A DNA stretch of 64,000 nt, from NCBI RefSeq assembly GCF_016093275.1, contig NZ_JAEDAK010000007.1:124001-188000 (forward strand). Direction: 5' to 3'. This stretch comes from Inhella proteolytica (lineage in GTDB: Bacteria; Pseudomonadota; Gammaproteobacteria; Burkholderiales; Burkholderiaceae_C). The notes below the pieces were generated by a model that was not told the origin of the DNA, did not search any database, and was given only the letters and a program-made list of their open reading frames with translations. Below are positions 9,158 to 18,092 of the stretch, piece by piece; position 1 is the stretch's first letter, and the number at the start of each line of letters is the position of its first letter. Both the position numbers and the translations under genes were made by a program.

Positions 9158-10192
9158 ATGACGAAGGTCGTTGAACAACTCGCGGAGTTGACGGGCTACA
9201 AGGACCGTGACGTCATGGACGTCACGTTGGTCGTGGCCTTGCGCGACCTCCTCAATCCGCTGTGCGTGAGCATCTATCGCGCCGTCGGCACGCCGCCCGA
9301 CCTGCGTTGGATGTCGCGCGCGCACCTGGGCTATGGCGAGCTGGTGCCCACCGCCGATTCCTTGGCGGGTGATCTCTCCAGTCTGCCGCCGCTTGATCAG
9401 TACCCGGCGCGTCTGTCGTGCCTGCAGCGCCGCGAGCTGCGCGAATCGGCCAGCCGCTCCGAATTCACCTGCCACTTCCCGCTGCTCTCCGAGCACGATG
9501 GTGACGGCGTGCTCGAAGTGGTCACCCGCACCCGTCTGAGCCCGGCCGAGCAGCGCACCGTCAGTGCCATCCTGCGCGTGTTCCACAACTTCCAGGGTCT
9601 GCTGGACTACTCGGAACGCGACTCGCTCACCGGCCTGCTGAACCGCAAGACCTTCGACGCGAGCTTCCTCAAGCTGCTGGGCGAAGCCCCGGCGATGCCG
9701 AGTGCCGTGGCGGTGGGCGACCGCCGCCACGATGTGCACGCCACCTACTGGCTCGGCGTCATCGACATTGACCACTTCAAGCGCGTGAACGACGGCTTCG
9801 GCCATCTGATCGGCGACGAGGTGCTGCTGCTGCTCTCGCGCCTGATGCGCACCTGCTTCCGCTATCACGACCGGCTCTACCGCTTTGGCGGGGAGGAGTT
9901 CGTGGTGCTGATCCGCTGCGAACTGGGCGACGACGCCCAGCTGGTGTTCGAGCGCCTGCGCCAGCAATGCGAGGCCTTCAACTTCCCGCAGGTCGGGCAT
10001 GTGACGCTGTCGATCGGCTACACCCGTATCCGTAACCCCGACACCCCTACCGCCTGCTTCGACCGCGCGGACAAGGCGGTCTATTTCGCCAAGCACCATG
10101 GTCGCAACCAGGTGCATGGCTACGAGCAGCTGCTCACCGCCGGGCATGTGCAGGAAGAGACCGAAAAGGCAAGCGACGTCGAGCTGTTCTAG
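9158..10192 (+). CDS. GGDEF diguanylate cyclase, soluble
   Basis: A 344-residue cytoplasmic protein making c-di-GMP from two GTP. The C-terminal half (about 155-330) is a GGDEF domain with an intact active site GGEEF. The inhibitory I-site is also present: RYHD lies exactly five residues before it, the canonical RxxD spacing. The N-terminal 150 residues are an unrecognised sensory or dimerisation region without transmembrane segments. The gene follows chpA on the same strand after a 44-base gap that holds a hairpin, so it may be read with the Pil-Chp operon and tie pilus signalling to c-di-GMP. That link is inferred from position only. A strong terminator follows. Confidence 0.9.
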   Translation: MTKVVEQLAELTGYKDRDVMDVTLVVALRDLLNPLCVSIYRAVGTPPDLRWMSRAHLGYGELVPTADSLAGDLSSLPPLDQYPARLSCLQRRELRESASRSEFTCHFPLLSEHDGDGVLEVVTRTRLSPAEQRTVSAILRVFHNFQGLLDYSERDSLTGLLNRKTFDASFLKLLGEAPAMPSAVAVGDRRHDVHATYWLGVIDIDHFKRVNDGFGHLIGDEVLLLLSRLMRTCFRYHDRLYRFGGEEFVVLIRCELGDDAQLVFERLRQQCEAFNFPQVGHVTLSIGYTRIRNPDTPTACFDRADKAVYFAKHHGRNQVHGYEQLLTAGHVQEETEKASDVELF

Positions 10193-10215
10193 GCTCGCAC
10201 CCGTACTGCTTCTCG

Positions 10216-10245
10216 AAGGCCGGGCACCCTCCGGCCTTTTTCATT
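10216..10245 (+). terminator. Intrinsic terminator closing the Pil-Chp/GGDEF block
   Basis: Perfect 8-base stem AAGGCCGG / CCGGCCTT with a 7-base loop, followed by TTTCATTT. It begins 24 bases after the GGDEF stop codon. Confidence 0.85.
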
Positions 10246-10283
10246 TCTGCCCGTCCTCCCTCATTCGGCGGAGTTTGGAAATA

Positions 10284-10303
10284 AATCAAGCAAGCGCTTG
10301 AAT
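10284..10303. promoter_or_regulatory. Candidate TetR operator upstream of the efflux operon
   Basis: Inverted repeat TCAAGC-N4-GCTTGA (10286-10301), with an outer A/T pair, centred about 30 bases before the repressor's ATG. Palindromes of this size, rich in TCAA/TTGA ends, are typical TetR-family autoregulatory sites. Binding by the adjacent regulator is inferred. Confidence 0.55.
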
Positions 10304-10324
10304 GGTTTGCTAGCATGCGCCGCC

Positions 10325-11053
10325 ATGCCGAAAACCCTTAGTCCCCACGCCCCCGCCGACAAGAGTCCGGGGCGGCCGCGCCAGGCCCAGGAGCAGGGCG
10401 CGCGCGAGCGCCTGCTGGATGCCGCCTCGGTGCTGTTCGCCGAACAGGGCTTCGCCGAAACCTCCACGCGCGAAATCTGCACCGCGGCCGGCCTGAACCC
10501 GGGCGCCATCCACTACCACTTCGGCGACAAGGACGGGCTTTATCGCGCCGTGCTGGCGCGCCCGCTGGAAGTCATGAGCGCCCAGCACGAAGGCTTTGCC
10601 GATCCGGCGCTGAGCCTGCGCGAAGGGCTGGGGCGCTTCTTCGGCAGCTTCTTGAGCGAAGCCGCCGAGGAGCTGGAGCTGCGCCTGCACCTGCGCGAGC
10701 TGCTCAAGCCCAGCGCCGTCTATGCCGAGACGATCCAGGCGTACATCGGCCCCAACCAGCGTGCGCTTTCCGAATTGCTGGCGCGCCACATCGGCGTGGC
10801 GCCCGACGACGAGACCGTGCTGCAGCTCGGCTACGGCCTGGTGGCGATGGCCCAGGACTACTGCCTCTCGCGCGCCTTCATGCAACTGCTGACGCCGGGC
10901 TACCTGGCGGACCCGCAGGCGTTCGAGCGCATCCGCGAGCGCCTGCTCGACTGGGCCGAGGTGCTGGTGGCGCACGAGCGTGCGCGCCATGCCGCCCGGC
11001 CCCGGGCGAGCGCGCCGAAAAAGAAGACCTCCGTACCCAAGACGACCCGATGA
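10325..11053 (+). CDS. TetR-family repressor (CerR/CecR-like) of an RND efflux operon
   Basis: A 242-residue DNA-binding repressor. The N-terminal helix-turn-helix region (about 20-70) shows AASVLFAEQGFAETSTREIC and then NPGAIHYHFGDKDGLY, a classic TetR signature. The C-terminal ligand domain resembles the CerR/DUF1956 type. A longer frame starting at TTG 10298 would run through the palindromic operator candidate, so the ATG at 10325 is preferred; no clear ribosome site is visible. The stop overlaps the start of the outer-membrane factor gene (ATGA at 11050-11053), indicating translational coupling. It probably represses its own operon and releases on binding a hydrophobic substrate. Its C-terminal tail is Lys/Arg-rich. 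Confidence 0.88.
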   Translation: MPKTLSPHAPADKSPGRPRQAQEQGARERLLDAASVLFAEQGFAETSTREICTAAGLNPGAIHYHFGDKDGLYRAVLARPLEVMSAQHEGFADPALSLREGLGRFFGSFLSEAAEELELRLHLRELLKPSAVYAETIQAYIGPNQRALSELLARHIGVAPDDETVLQLGYGLVAMAQDYCLSRAFMQLLTPGYLADPQAFERIRERLLDWAEVLVAHERARHAARPRASAPKKKTSVPKTTR

Positions 11054-12435
11054 AATCCGCTTCCCAACTGGGCGCGCTGGCCGCGGCCCTGCTGCTGTCG
11101 GCCTGTGCCGTGGCGCCGCCGATGCAGGACCCCAAGCCGCCGCTGCCCGCGCAGTGGCTGGCCCCTTTGCCCCATGGCGGCCAGGCCGCCAGCCTGGTGG
11201 ACTGGTGGCAGGCCTTTGGTGATGCCCAGCTGCTCGCCCTGCAGGCCCAGGCGCAGCAGCGCAACCCGCAGCTGGCGCAGGCGCTGGCGCGCTTGAGCCA
11301 GGCACGCGCCCAGCGCGAGGCGGCCGGGGCGCTGCTGGCGCCCCAGCTCAGCGCCCAGGCCAGCGCCCAGCGCGCCAAGAGCCTGCCGAGCTTCCAGGCC
11401 ATGGGCAGTGGCGTGGCGCAGCTGCAGGCCAGCTGGGAGATGGATCTGTTCGGCGCCCAGCGCGCGCAGGCCCAGGCCGGCCAGGCCCTGGCCGAGGCGG
11501 CGCAGGCGCAGTGGCATGAGGCGCGCGTCAGCCTGGCGGCCGAGGTGGCCCAGGCCTACCTGAGCTACCGGCAGGCGCAGATCGCCGCTGGCCTGGCCGC
11601 GCAGGATCTGGAAGCCGCCGAGCGCATCGAACGCGCCGCCGCCCAAGCCGCCGAGCGGGGCCTGGTGGCACCGGCGCAGGCGGCCGAGGCGCGGGTGCAG
11701 CTTTCCGAGGCGCAGGTCATGGCGGCCACGCAGCGGGCGCTGCCGGGGCTGTGGCTGCAATCCCTGGCCGTGCTGGTGGCGGACGACGCTGCCGCGCTGG
11801 CCCAGCGCCTGGGCGAGGCCGCCTTGCCGCAGGCACCGCAATTCCCCGTGCCCGGCGTGCCCGCCTCCGTGCTGGCGCAGCGGCCGGACTTGCGCAGCGC
11901 GCACCAGCAATGGCTGGCCGCCGTGTTCGAGCAGCACAGCGCCGAGGCGCAGCGCTACCCGCAGCTCAGCTGGGGCGCGCTGCTGGGCGAAGGCCGGCTG
12001 CGCCTGGACGGGCAGACGCTCAAGGGCAGCTTGTGGTCCATCGCGCCCAGCCTGAACCTGCCGCTCTTCGATGGCGGGCTGCGCAAGGCGCAAAGCGCCG
12101 CGGCCGCGGCGCGCGAGCAGGAGGCACGCGCCGTGCTGGAGGCGCGCTGGCGCCAGGCCGTGGCCGAGGTGGAGGAGGCCCTGCTCACGGTGCAGAAGAG
12201 CGAGACCCAGGTGGCCGCCGTGCAGGCCGCAATCTCGCAATGGCAGCGCCTGGACGCGGTGGCCGAGCAGCGTGCGCGCGCCGGGTTGATCAGCGGCCTG
12301 GAGCGCGCGCAGGCCGCGCGCCAGTTCATCGCCGCCAAGCAGGGCGCCTACGAACTGGCCCTGGCGCGCTCCGACGCCTGGATCGCCCTGTACCGCCGCC
12401 TCGGGGGCGGTTGGTCGCAAGAACAAGATTCCTGA
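11050..12435 (+). CDS. RND efflux outer-membrane lipoprotein (OprM/NodT family)
   Basis: A 461-residue outer-membrane channel for the tripartite pump. It has a lipoprotein signal peptide with lipobox LLSAC (Cys19), followed by two repeats of the long alpha-helical OEP fold, rich in Ala, Gln and Glu, typical of TolC-like barrels. Length fits the family (450-500). Coupled to the repressor by a 4-base overlap, and 9 bases upstream of the periplasmic adaptor gene. The gene order regulator-OMF-adaptor-permease is common in Burkholderiales pumps. Substrate cannot be told from sequence. Confidence 0.9.
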   Translation: MKSASQLGALAAALLLSACAVAPPMQDPKPPLPAQWLAPLPHGGQAASLVDWWQAFGDAQLLALQAQAQQRNPQLAQALARLSQARAQREAAGALLAPQLSAQASAQRAKSLPSFQAMGSGVAQLQASWEMDLFGAQRAQAQAGQALAEAAQAQWHEARVSLAAEVAQAYLSYRQAQIAAGLAAQDLEAAERIERAAAQAAERGLVAPAQAAEARVQLSEAQVMAATQRALPGLWLQSLAVLVADDAAALAQRLGEAALPQAPQFPVPGVPASVLAQRPDLRSAHQQWLAAVFEQHSAEAQRYPQLSWGALLGEGRLRLDGQTLKGSLWSIAPSLNLPLFDGGLRKAQSAAAAAREQEARAVLEARWRQAVAEVEEALLTVQKSETQVAAVQAAISQWQRLDAVAEQRARAGLISGLERAQAARQFIAAKQGAYELALARSDAWIALYRRLGGGWSQEQDS

Positions 12436-12444
12436 AAGCCCGAC

Positions 12445-13527
12445 ATGAAGACTTATGCCCTTGCGCTGGCGCTGCTGGCCACTCTTTCCCTGAACGCCCA
12501 GGCCCAGCAGGCGGCCCAAGCCGCCCAGCCGGCCCCGGCCGGCGCGCCCAAGCCGGCACTGAACGTCAAGCTGGTGGCCGCGCAGAGCCAGAACTGGCCG
12601 CAAACACTTTCAGCCACTGGCAACCTCGCCGCCTGGCAGGAGGTGGCGGTGGGCAGCGAGACCGGCGGGCTGCGCCTGGTCAAGGTGGAAGCCCAGGTGG
12701 GCGATGCGGTGAAGAAGGGCCAGCTGCTGGCCCAACTGGCCAGCGAGACCCTGGAGGCTGAGCTGGCCGCCACGCGTGCCGGCCTGCGTGAGGCCGAGGT
12801 GGCGGCGCGCGACGCCGCGGCGCAGGCCGCGCGCGTGCAGGCCCTGGCCGGGGGCGATGCGGTGTCGGCCCAGCAGGTGGAGCAGCTGCAGGCCGCCGCG
12901 GCCGCGGCCGCGGCGCGCTTGGAATCGCTGAAGGCGCAGCTGCGTGCGGCCGAGGTGCGGCTCTCGCACACCCGCGTGCTGGCGCCGGACGACGGCGTGA
13001 TCGCCGCCCGCGAGGCCCTGCCGGGGGCCCTGGCCCAGCCGGGGCAGGAGCTGTTCCGGCTGATCCGCCAGGGCCGGCTGGAATGGCGGGCCGAGGTGCC
13101 GGCGCCTGAGCTGGCGCAGCTCAAGCCGGGCCAGGCCGTGACGCTGACGCCGGTGGGTGGTTCCGCCCTGGAAGGCCGGGTGCGCGTGGTGGCGCCCAAG
13201 GTGGACCCCGCCACCCGCAACGGCCTGGTCTATGTGGACCTGCTCAAGCCCGGCGCGGCGCGTGCCGGCATGTTTGCGCGTGGCGAGTTCCAGTTGCAGA
13301 GCGGTGCGGTGATCGCGCTACCGCAGAGCGCTGTGCTGCTGCGCAACGGCTTTGCCTATGTGTTCCAGATCGACAAGGAGATGCGCGTGCGCCAGCGCAA
13401 GGTGGAGCTGGGCCGGCGTGTGGGCGAGGCCGTTGAAGTGCGCAGTGGGGTCAAGGCCGGCGATCTGGTGGTCGCGCAGGGCCTGGGCTTCCTGGCCGAC
13501 GGCGACCTCGTCAAGGTGGTGAAGTAA
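12445..13527 (+). CDS. RND efflux periplasmic adaptor (membrane fusion protein)
   Basis: A 360-residue adaptor that bridges the inner-membrane permease and the outer-membrane channel. A Sec signal peptide (about 1-20, ending AQA) is followed by a lipoyl-like half-domain (GNLAAWQEVAVGSETGG), a short Ala/Glu/Arg-rich helical hairpin (about 100-170), the second lipoyl half with DDGVIAAREALPGA, and a beta-barrel domain with PKVDPATRNGLVYVDL. No Cys lipobox, so it is probably anchored by the signal peptide or free. Its stop is immediately followed by the permease ATG. Confidence 0.92.
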   Translation: MKTYALALALLATLSLNAQAQQAAQAAQPAPAGAPKPALNVKLVAAQSQNWPQTLSATGNLAAWQEVAVGSETGGLRLVKVEAQVGDAVKKGQLLAQLASETLEAELAATRAGLREAEVAARDAAAQAARVQALAGGDAVSAQQVEQLQAAAAAAAARLESLKAQLRAAEVRLSHTRVLAPDDGVIAAREALPGALAQPGQELFRLIRQGRLEWRAEVPAPELAQLKPGQAVTLTPVGGSALEGRVRVVAPKVDPATRNGLVYVDLLKPGAARAGMFARGEFQLQSGAVIALPQSAVLLRNGFAYVFQIDKEMRVRQRKVELGRRVGEAVEVRSGVKAGDLVVAQGLGFLADGDLVKVVK

Positions 13528-16500
13528 ATGCTGAACGTCTCGTCCTGGTCGATCCGCAAGCCGGTTCCATCCATCCTGCTCTTCATCATGCTCACGGTGG
13601 CCGGCCTGCTGGCCTTCCGGGCGATGAAGATCCAGAACTTCCCCGACATCGACCTGCCCACCGTCATCGTCACCGCCCAGCTGCCCGGCGCCGCGCCGGC
13701 GCAGATGGAGACCGAGGTGGCGCGCAAGATCGAGAACAGCATCGCCTCCATCCAAGGCCTGAAGCACACATACACCAAGGTGTACGACGGCGTGGCCACG
13801 GTGGCGGCCGAGTTCCGGCTGGAGAAGACCACCCAGGAGGCGATGGACGATGTGCGCGATGCGGTGGCGCGCGTGCGCTCCGACCTGCCGGCCGAGCTGC
13901 GCGATCCGGTGATCAGCAAGATGGACCTGAGCGGCACGCCGGTGCTGGTCTACACCCTGGCCTCGGAGCGGCGCGACGAAGAGGCGCTGTCCTGGTTCAT
14001 CGACAACGAGCTCAGCAAGAAGCTGCTGTCGGTGCGCGGCGTGGGCGCGGTGGGCAGCGTGGGGGGCGTGAAGCGTGAGCTCAAGGTGGAGCTGAACCCC
14101 GAGCGCATGCTGGCCCTGGGTGTGAGCGCGGCCGAGGTGTCGCGCCGGCTCAAGGAGGTGCAGCAGGAGGCCCCGGCCGGGCGCTCGACCATCGGTGGCA
14201 TCGAGCAGTCGCTGCGCGCCATCGCCACCGTGCAGAGTGCCCAGGAGCTGGCGGCGCTGGAGATCCCGCTGATGGACGGCCGGCGCGTGCGCCTGGACCA
14301 GGTGGCCACGGTGATGGATGGCATCGCCGAGCGCCGCTCGGCCGCACGCGTGAACGGCAAGCCGGTGGTGGCCTTTGAAGTGACGCGCGCCCGCGGCGCC
14401 GGCGAGGTGGAGGTGATGCACGGCGTGCGCGCCGCGCTGGAGGAATTGAAGGCGGCGCACCCCGACCTGGTCGTCACCGAGGCCTTCAACTTCGTCGACC
14501 CGGTGGTGGAGAACTACGAGGGCTCGATGAGCCTGCTGATCGAGGGCGCGCTGCTGGCGGTGCTGGTGGTGTGGCTGTTCCTGCGCGACGGCCGCGCCAC
14601 CTTTGTGTCGGCCGTGGCCCTGCCGCTGTCGGCCATCCCGACCTTTCTGCTGATGCACTGGATGGGCTTCACGATCAACATCGTGACCCTGCTCTCGCTC
14701 TCGCTCGTCATCGGCATCCTGGTGGATGACGCCATCGTCGAGATCGAGAACATCATGCGCCACCTGACCATGGGCAAGACGCCCTTCCAGGCGGCGATGG
14801 AGGCGGCCGACGAGATCGGCATGGCGGTGATCGCCACCACCTTCACGCTGATCGCCGTGTTCCTGCCCACCGCCTTCATGAGCGGCGTGCCCGGCAAGTT
14901 CTTTGTGCAGTTCGGCTGGACGGCGGCTCTGGCGGTGTTCTTCTCGCTGGTGGTGGCGCGCATGCTCACGCCCATGATGGCGGCCTACATCCTGAAGAAA
15001 CCCAGCAAGCCGCACCCCGAGCCCTTCTGGATGCCGATGTACCTGCGCTGGGCCAAGTGGTGCCTGCAGCACCGCGGCAAGACCCTGGCGGCCATGCTGG
15101 CCTTCGGCGTGGCCAGCTGCGCGCCGCTGTTCATGGGTGCCATTCCGGGCGCCTTCATTCCGCCCGACGATTTGTCGCAGACCCAGGTCTACCTGCAGCT
15201 CGAACCGGGCAGCCGGCTGGAGCAGACGGTGGAGCTGGCCGAGGCCGCTCGTCAGCGCGTGGCCGCGAACCCGCATGTGAAGCTGATCTACACCGCCATC
15301 GGCGGCGGCGCTGCTGGCTCCGACCCCTTCCAGGGCAGCGGCGCCCCCGAGGTGCGCAAGGCCACGCTGACGATCAACCTGACCAAGCGCCAGGACCGCC
15401 CCGGCGTGACCAAGCAGATGATCGAGAAGGACCTGCGCGAGCGCCTCTCCGACCTGACCGGCGCGCGCATCAATGTGGGCTTCGGCGGCTCGGCCGAGAA
15501 GTACATCCTGGTGCTGAGCGGCGACGACGGCGACGCCCTGCTGGCCCATGCCACCCAGGTGGAGCAGCAGCTGCGCACGCTCAAGGGCATCGGCCAGGTC
15601 ACCAGCAGCTCCAGCCTGCAGCGCCCCGAGCTGGTGCTGCGGCCCGACTCGGCGCGCGCCGCCGACCTGGGTGTCAGCACCGCGGCGATTGCCGACACCT
15701 TGCGTATCGCCACCGCGGGGGACTATGACCAGCTGCTGCCCAAGCTGAATCTGGCCGAGCGCCAGGTGCCGGTGGTGGTGAAGCTGCCCGATGGTGCCCG
15801 CGCGGACCTGGCCCTGATCAAGCAGCTCACCGTGCCCGGCAGCAAGGGGCCGGTGGCGCTGCAGCAGGTGGCCGAGCTGGAGCTTGGCAGCGGCCCGGCG
15901 CAGATCGACCGCTTCGACCGTTCGCGCAACGTGAACTTCGAAATCGAGCTCAACGGCCGGGCCCTGGGCGAGGTGGCGGCCGAGGCCGATCTGCTCCCGG
16001 CGCTGAAGAACCTGCCCGCCGGCATCACCAAGACGGTGACGGGCGACGCCGAGGCCTTTGCCGAGCTATCGCAAAGCTTCCTGCTCGCCATGGGCACCGG
16101 CGTGGCCTGCATCTACATCGTGCTGGTGCTGCTGTTCCACGCCTGGGTGCAGCCGCTCACCATCCTGGTGGCCCTGGTGCTGTCCATCCCCGGCGCCATC
16201 CTGGCGCTGTTCGTCACCGGCACCGATCTGTCGATGCCGGCCATGATCGGCATGATCATGCTGATGGGCATCGCGACGAAGAACTCGATCCTGCTGATCG
16301 AGTACGCCATCGTTGCGCGTGACGAGCGCGGGCTCACGCGCCTGGAGGCCCTGCTCGACGCCTGCCACAAGCGCGCCCGCCCGATCGTGATGACCACCCT
16401 GGCCATGGGCGCGGGCATGCTGCCCATCGCCCTGGGCTTCGGCACCGACCCGAGCTTCCGCGCGCCCATGGCCATCGTCGTCATCGGCGGCTTGATCACC

Positions 16501-16617
16501 TCGACCTTTCTGTCCTTGCTGATCGTGCCGGTCGTCTACACCTGGGTGGACGACATGGTCGAGTGGTTCATGCGCCGGGTGCGCCGCAAGGCGCCGGCAC
16601 CCGCTTTGGAGGCTTGA
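13528..16617 (+). CDS. RND-family multidrug/solute efflux permease (HAE-1 type)
   Basis: A 1,029-residue inner-membrane proton antiporter of the AcrB/MdtC superfamily. The N-terminus (SIRKPVPSILLFIMLTVAGL) is the first transmembrane helix, followed by the porter domain. The TM4 acidic pair used for proton relay is visible in GILVDDAIVEIENIM. The second half repeats the topology, with the conserved GMIMLMGIATKNSILLIEYA segment. Full length for the family, no break seen. Starts on the base after the adaptor stop; the following hydrolase gene starts one base after its own stop. Specificity (drug, metal or metabolite) cannot be assigned. Confidence 0.95.
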   Translation: MLNVSSWSIRKPVPSILLFIMLTVAGLLAFRAMKIQNFPDIDLPTVIVTAQLPGAAPAQMETEVARKIENSIASIQGLKHTYTKVYDGVATVAAEFRLEKTTQEAMDDVRDAVARVRSDLPAELRDPVISKMDLSGTPVLVYTLASERRDEEALSWFIDNELSKKLLSVRGVGAVGSVGGVKRELKVELNPERMLALGVSAAEVSRRLKEVQQEAPAGRSTIGGIEQSLRAIATVQSAQELAALEIPLMDGRRVRLDQVATVMDGIAERRSAARVNGKPVVAFEVTRARGAGEVEVMHGVRAALEELKAAHPDLVVTEAFNFVDPVVENYEGSMSLLIEGALLAVLVVWLFLRDGRATFVSAVALPLSAIPTFLLMHWMGFTINIVTLLSLSLVIGILVDDAIVEIENIMRHLTMGKTPFQAAMEAADEIGMAVIATTFTLIAVFLPTAFMSGVPGKFFVQFGWTAALAVFFSLVVARMLTPMMAAYILKKPSKPHPEPFWMPMYLRWAKWCLQHRGKTLAAMLAFGVASCAPLFMGAIPGAFIPPDDLSQTQVYLQLEPGSRLEQTVELAEAARQRVAANPHVKLIYTAIGGGAAGSDPFQGSGAPEVRKATLTINLTKRQDRPGVTKQMIEKDLRERLSDLTGARINVGFGGSAEKYILVLSGDDGDALLAHATQVEQQLRTLKGIGQVTSSSSLQRPELVLRPDSARAADLGVSTAAIADTLRIATAGDYDQLLPKLNLAERQVPVVVKLPDGARADLALIKQLTVPGSKGPVALQQVAELELGSGPAQIDRFDRSRNVNFEIELNGRALGEVAAEADLLPALKNLPAGITKTVTGDAEAFAELSQSFLLAMGTGVACIYIVLVLLFHAWVQPLTILVALVLSIPGAILALFVTGTDLSMPAMIGMIMLMGIATKNSILLIEYAIVARDERGLTRLEALLDACHKRARPIVMTTLAMGAGMLPIALGFGTDPSFRAPMAIVVIGGLITSTFLSLLIVPVVYTWVDDMVEWFMRRVRRKAPAPALEA

Positions 16618-16618
16618 G

Positions 16619-17584
16619 ATGAAACGCCGCGTCCTTCTGATGGCCGGTGCCAGCGGCCTGCTGGCCTGCGGCGCGCTGCGCGCCCGTGAAGAACCGGCGC
16701 CGCAGGAGGCGCTGGCGCCACCGGCCTGGCGCTACGAAGAGTTCGAGTGGCAGGACGCGGCGCGCCAGCGCGAGGTGCCAGTGCGCCTGTACCTGCCGGC
16801 CCAAGCGCCCGCCGGCCCGCTGCCCCTGGTGCTGTTCTCGCACGGCATCGGCGGTTCGCGGCGCGGCTACTCGTACATCGGCCAGCATCTGGCCAGCCAG
16901 GGCTTCGCCAGCCTGCACGTGCAGCATGTGGGCAGCGACCGCAAGCTCTGGGGCGGCAACCTGCTGCAGCTGGCCTGGCGCCTGCAGGCGGCGGCGCGCA
17001 GCGAGGAGGCGCGTGCCCGCGCGCACGACCTGCGCTTCGCGCTCGACCAGCTGCTGGCCCAGCAGCCCGGCCTGGTGGACGCCAGCCGCATCGCCGTGGC
17101 CGGCCACTCCTACGGCGCCAACACCAGCCTGCTGGTGGCGGGAGCCGCCATTCCGGGCGAGCCCGAGCCCCTGGCCGACCCGCGGGTGCGCGCGGCGGTC
17201 TTCATCTCGGCGCCGCCGCTGCACGGCGTCAGCCAGCCCGAGCGCGCGCTGGCCGCCATCCGCGTGCCCAGCCTGCACATCACCGCCACGGATGACGTGA
17301 TCCAGGTGCCCGGCTACCACAGCACCGCGGCCGAGCGCATTGCGCTGTTCCAGGCCACCGGCAGCGCGCTCAAGCGCCTGGTGGTGTTCCAGGGCGGCTC
17401 GCACTCGGTGTTCACCGACCGCAGCGGCACCGGCGGCGTGCTGGCCAACCCGCGCATCAAGCAGGCCACCAAGGAAGTGGTGGCCGAGTTCCTGCACGGC
17501 GTGCTCGACCTGGGCACCGTGGACCATCTGCACAGCTGGTCGCAACGCCATCAATCTCTGCTTGCCCACTGGGCCGCTGCCTAA
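16619..17584 (+). CDS. Secreted alpha/beta hydrolase, dienelactone/PAF-hydrolase-like
   Basis: A 321-residue serine hydrolase. The N-terminus MKRRVLLMAGASGLLACG is a signal peptide; LLAC could also be a weak lipobox, so periplasmic or lipid-anchored. The core shows the oxyanion region FSHGIGGSRRGYSY, the nucleophile elbow GHSYG (S164), an acid candidate in TATDDVIQVPGY (near 222) and the catalytic His in GGSHSVFTD (H262). The gene begins one base after the RND permease, so it is read with the pump. Similar small hydrolases are often carried with efflux genes, but whether it acts on the pumped compound is only a guess. Substrate unknown. Confidence 0.8.
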   Translation: MKRRVLLMAGASGLLACGALRAREEPAPQEALAPPAWRYEEFEWQDAARQREVPVRLYLPAQAPAGPLPLVLFSHGIGGSRRGYSYIGQHLASQGFASLHVQHVGSDRKLWGGNLLQLAWRLQAAARSEEARARAHDLRFALDQLLAQQPGLVDASRIAVAGHSYGANTSLLVAGAAIPGEPEPLADPRVRAAVFISAPPLHGVSQPERALAAIRVPSLHITATDDVIQVPGYHSTAAERIALFQATGSALKRLVVFQGGSHSVFTDRSGTGGVLANPRIKQATKEVVAEFLHGVLDLGTVDHLHSWSQRHQSLLAHWAAA

Positions 17585-17593
17585 CACCCCACG

Positions 17594-18076
17594 ATGTCCT
17601 TCTCCATCCGCCCCGCCGCTCCCGCCGACGTGCCCGACATCGTCGGCCTGATCCGTGAACTGGCCGAGTTCGAGCAACTGACCCACCTGGTGCAGACCTC
17701 GCCCGAGCGCCTGCACGAGCACCTGTTCGGCACCCGCCCGGTGGTGGAGGCCGTGGTGGCCGAGGCCGGGGGCGCGGTGGTGGGCTTTGCGCTGTTCTTC
17801 ACCAACTACTCCACCTTCCTCTCGCTGCCCGGCCTCTACCTGGAAGACCTGTACGTGCAGCCCGCCCAGCGCGGCAGCGGCCTGGGCCAGGCGCTCTTGC
17901 GGCATCTGGCACAGATTGCCGTGCAGCGCGGCTATGGCCGCTTCGAGTGGAGCGTGCTGGACTGGAACGTCAACGCCATTCGCTTCTACGAGCGCATGGG
18001 CGCCACGGTGATGCCGGACTGGCGCATTTGCCGGGTAACGGGCGAGGCCTTGCAGGCCCTGGGTCGAAAGGCCTGA
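17594..18076 (+). CDS. GNAT-family N-acetyltransferase
   Basis: A 160-residue acetyl-CoA-dependent acyltransferase. The acetyl-CoA site is clear: LYLEDLYVQPAQRGSGLGQALL (motif A with RGSGLG), followed by the motif B region NVNAIRFYERMGA. The order of motifs and size resemble the diamine/spermidine acetyltransferase-like branch, but the acceptor cannot be named. Start ATG is 9 bases after the hydrolase stop. Likely cytoplasmic and co-transcribed with the efflux operon. Confidence 0.87.
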   Translation: MSFSIRPAAPADVPDIVGLIRELAEFEQLTHLVQTSPERLHEHLFGTRPVVEAVVAEAGGAVVGFALFFTNYSTFLSLPGLYLEDLYVQPAQRGSGLGQALLRHLAQIAVQRGYGRFEWSVLDWNVNAIRFYERMGATVMPDWRICRVTGEALQALGRKA

Positions 18077-18092
18077 CGAGCTTCGTTACAGA

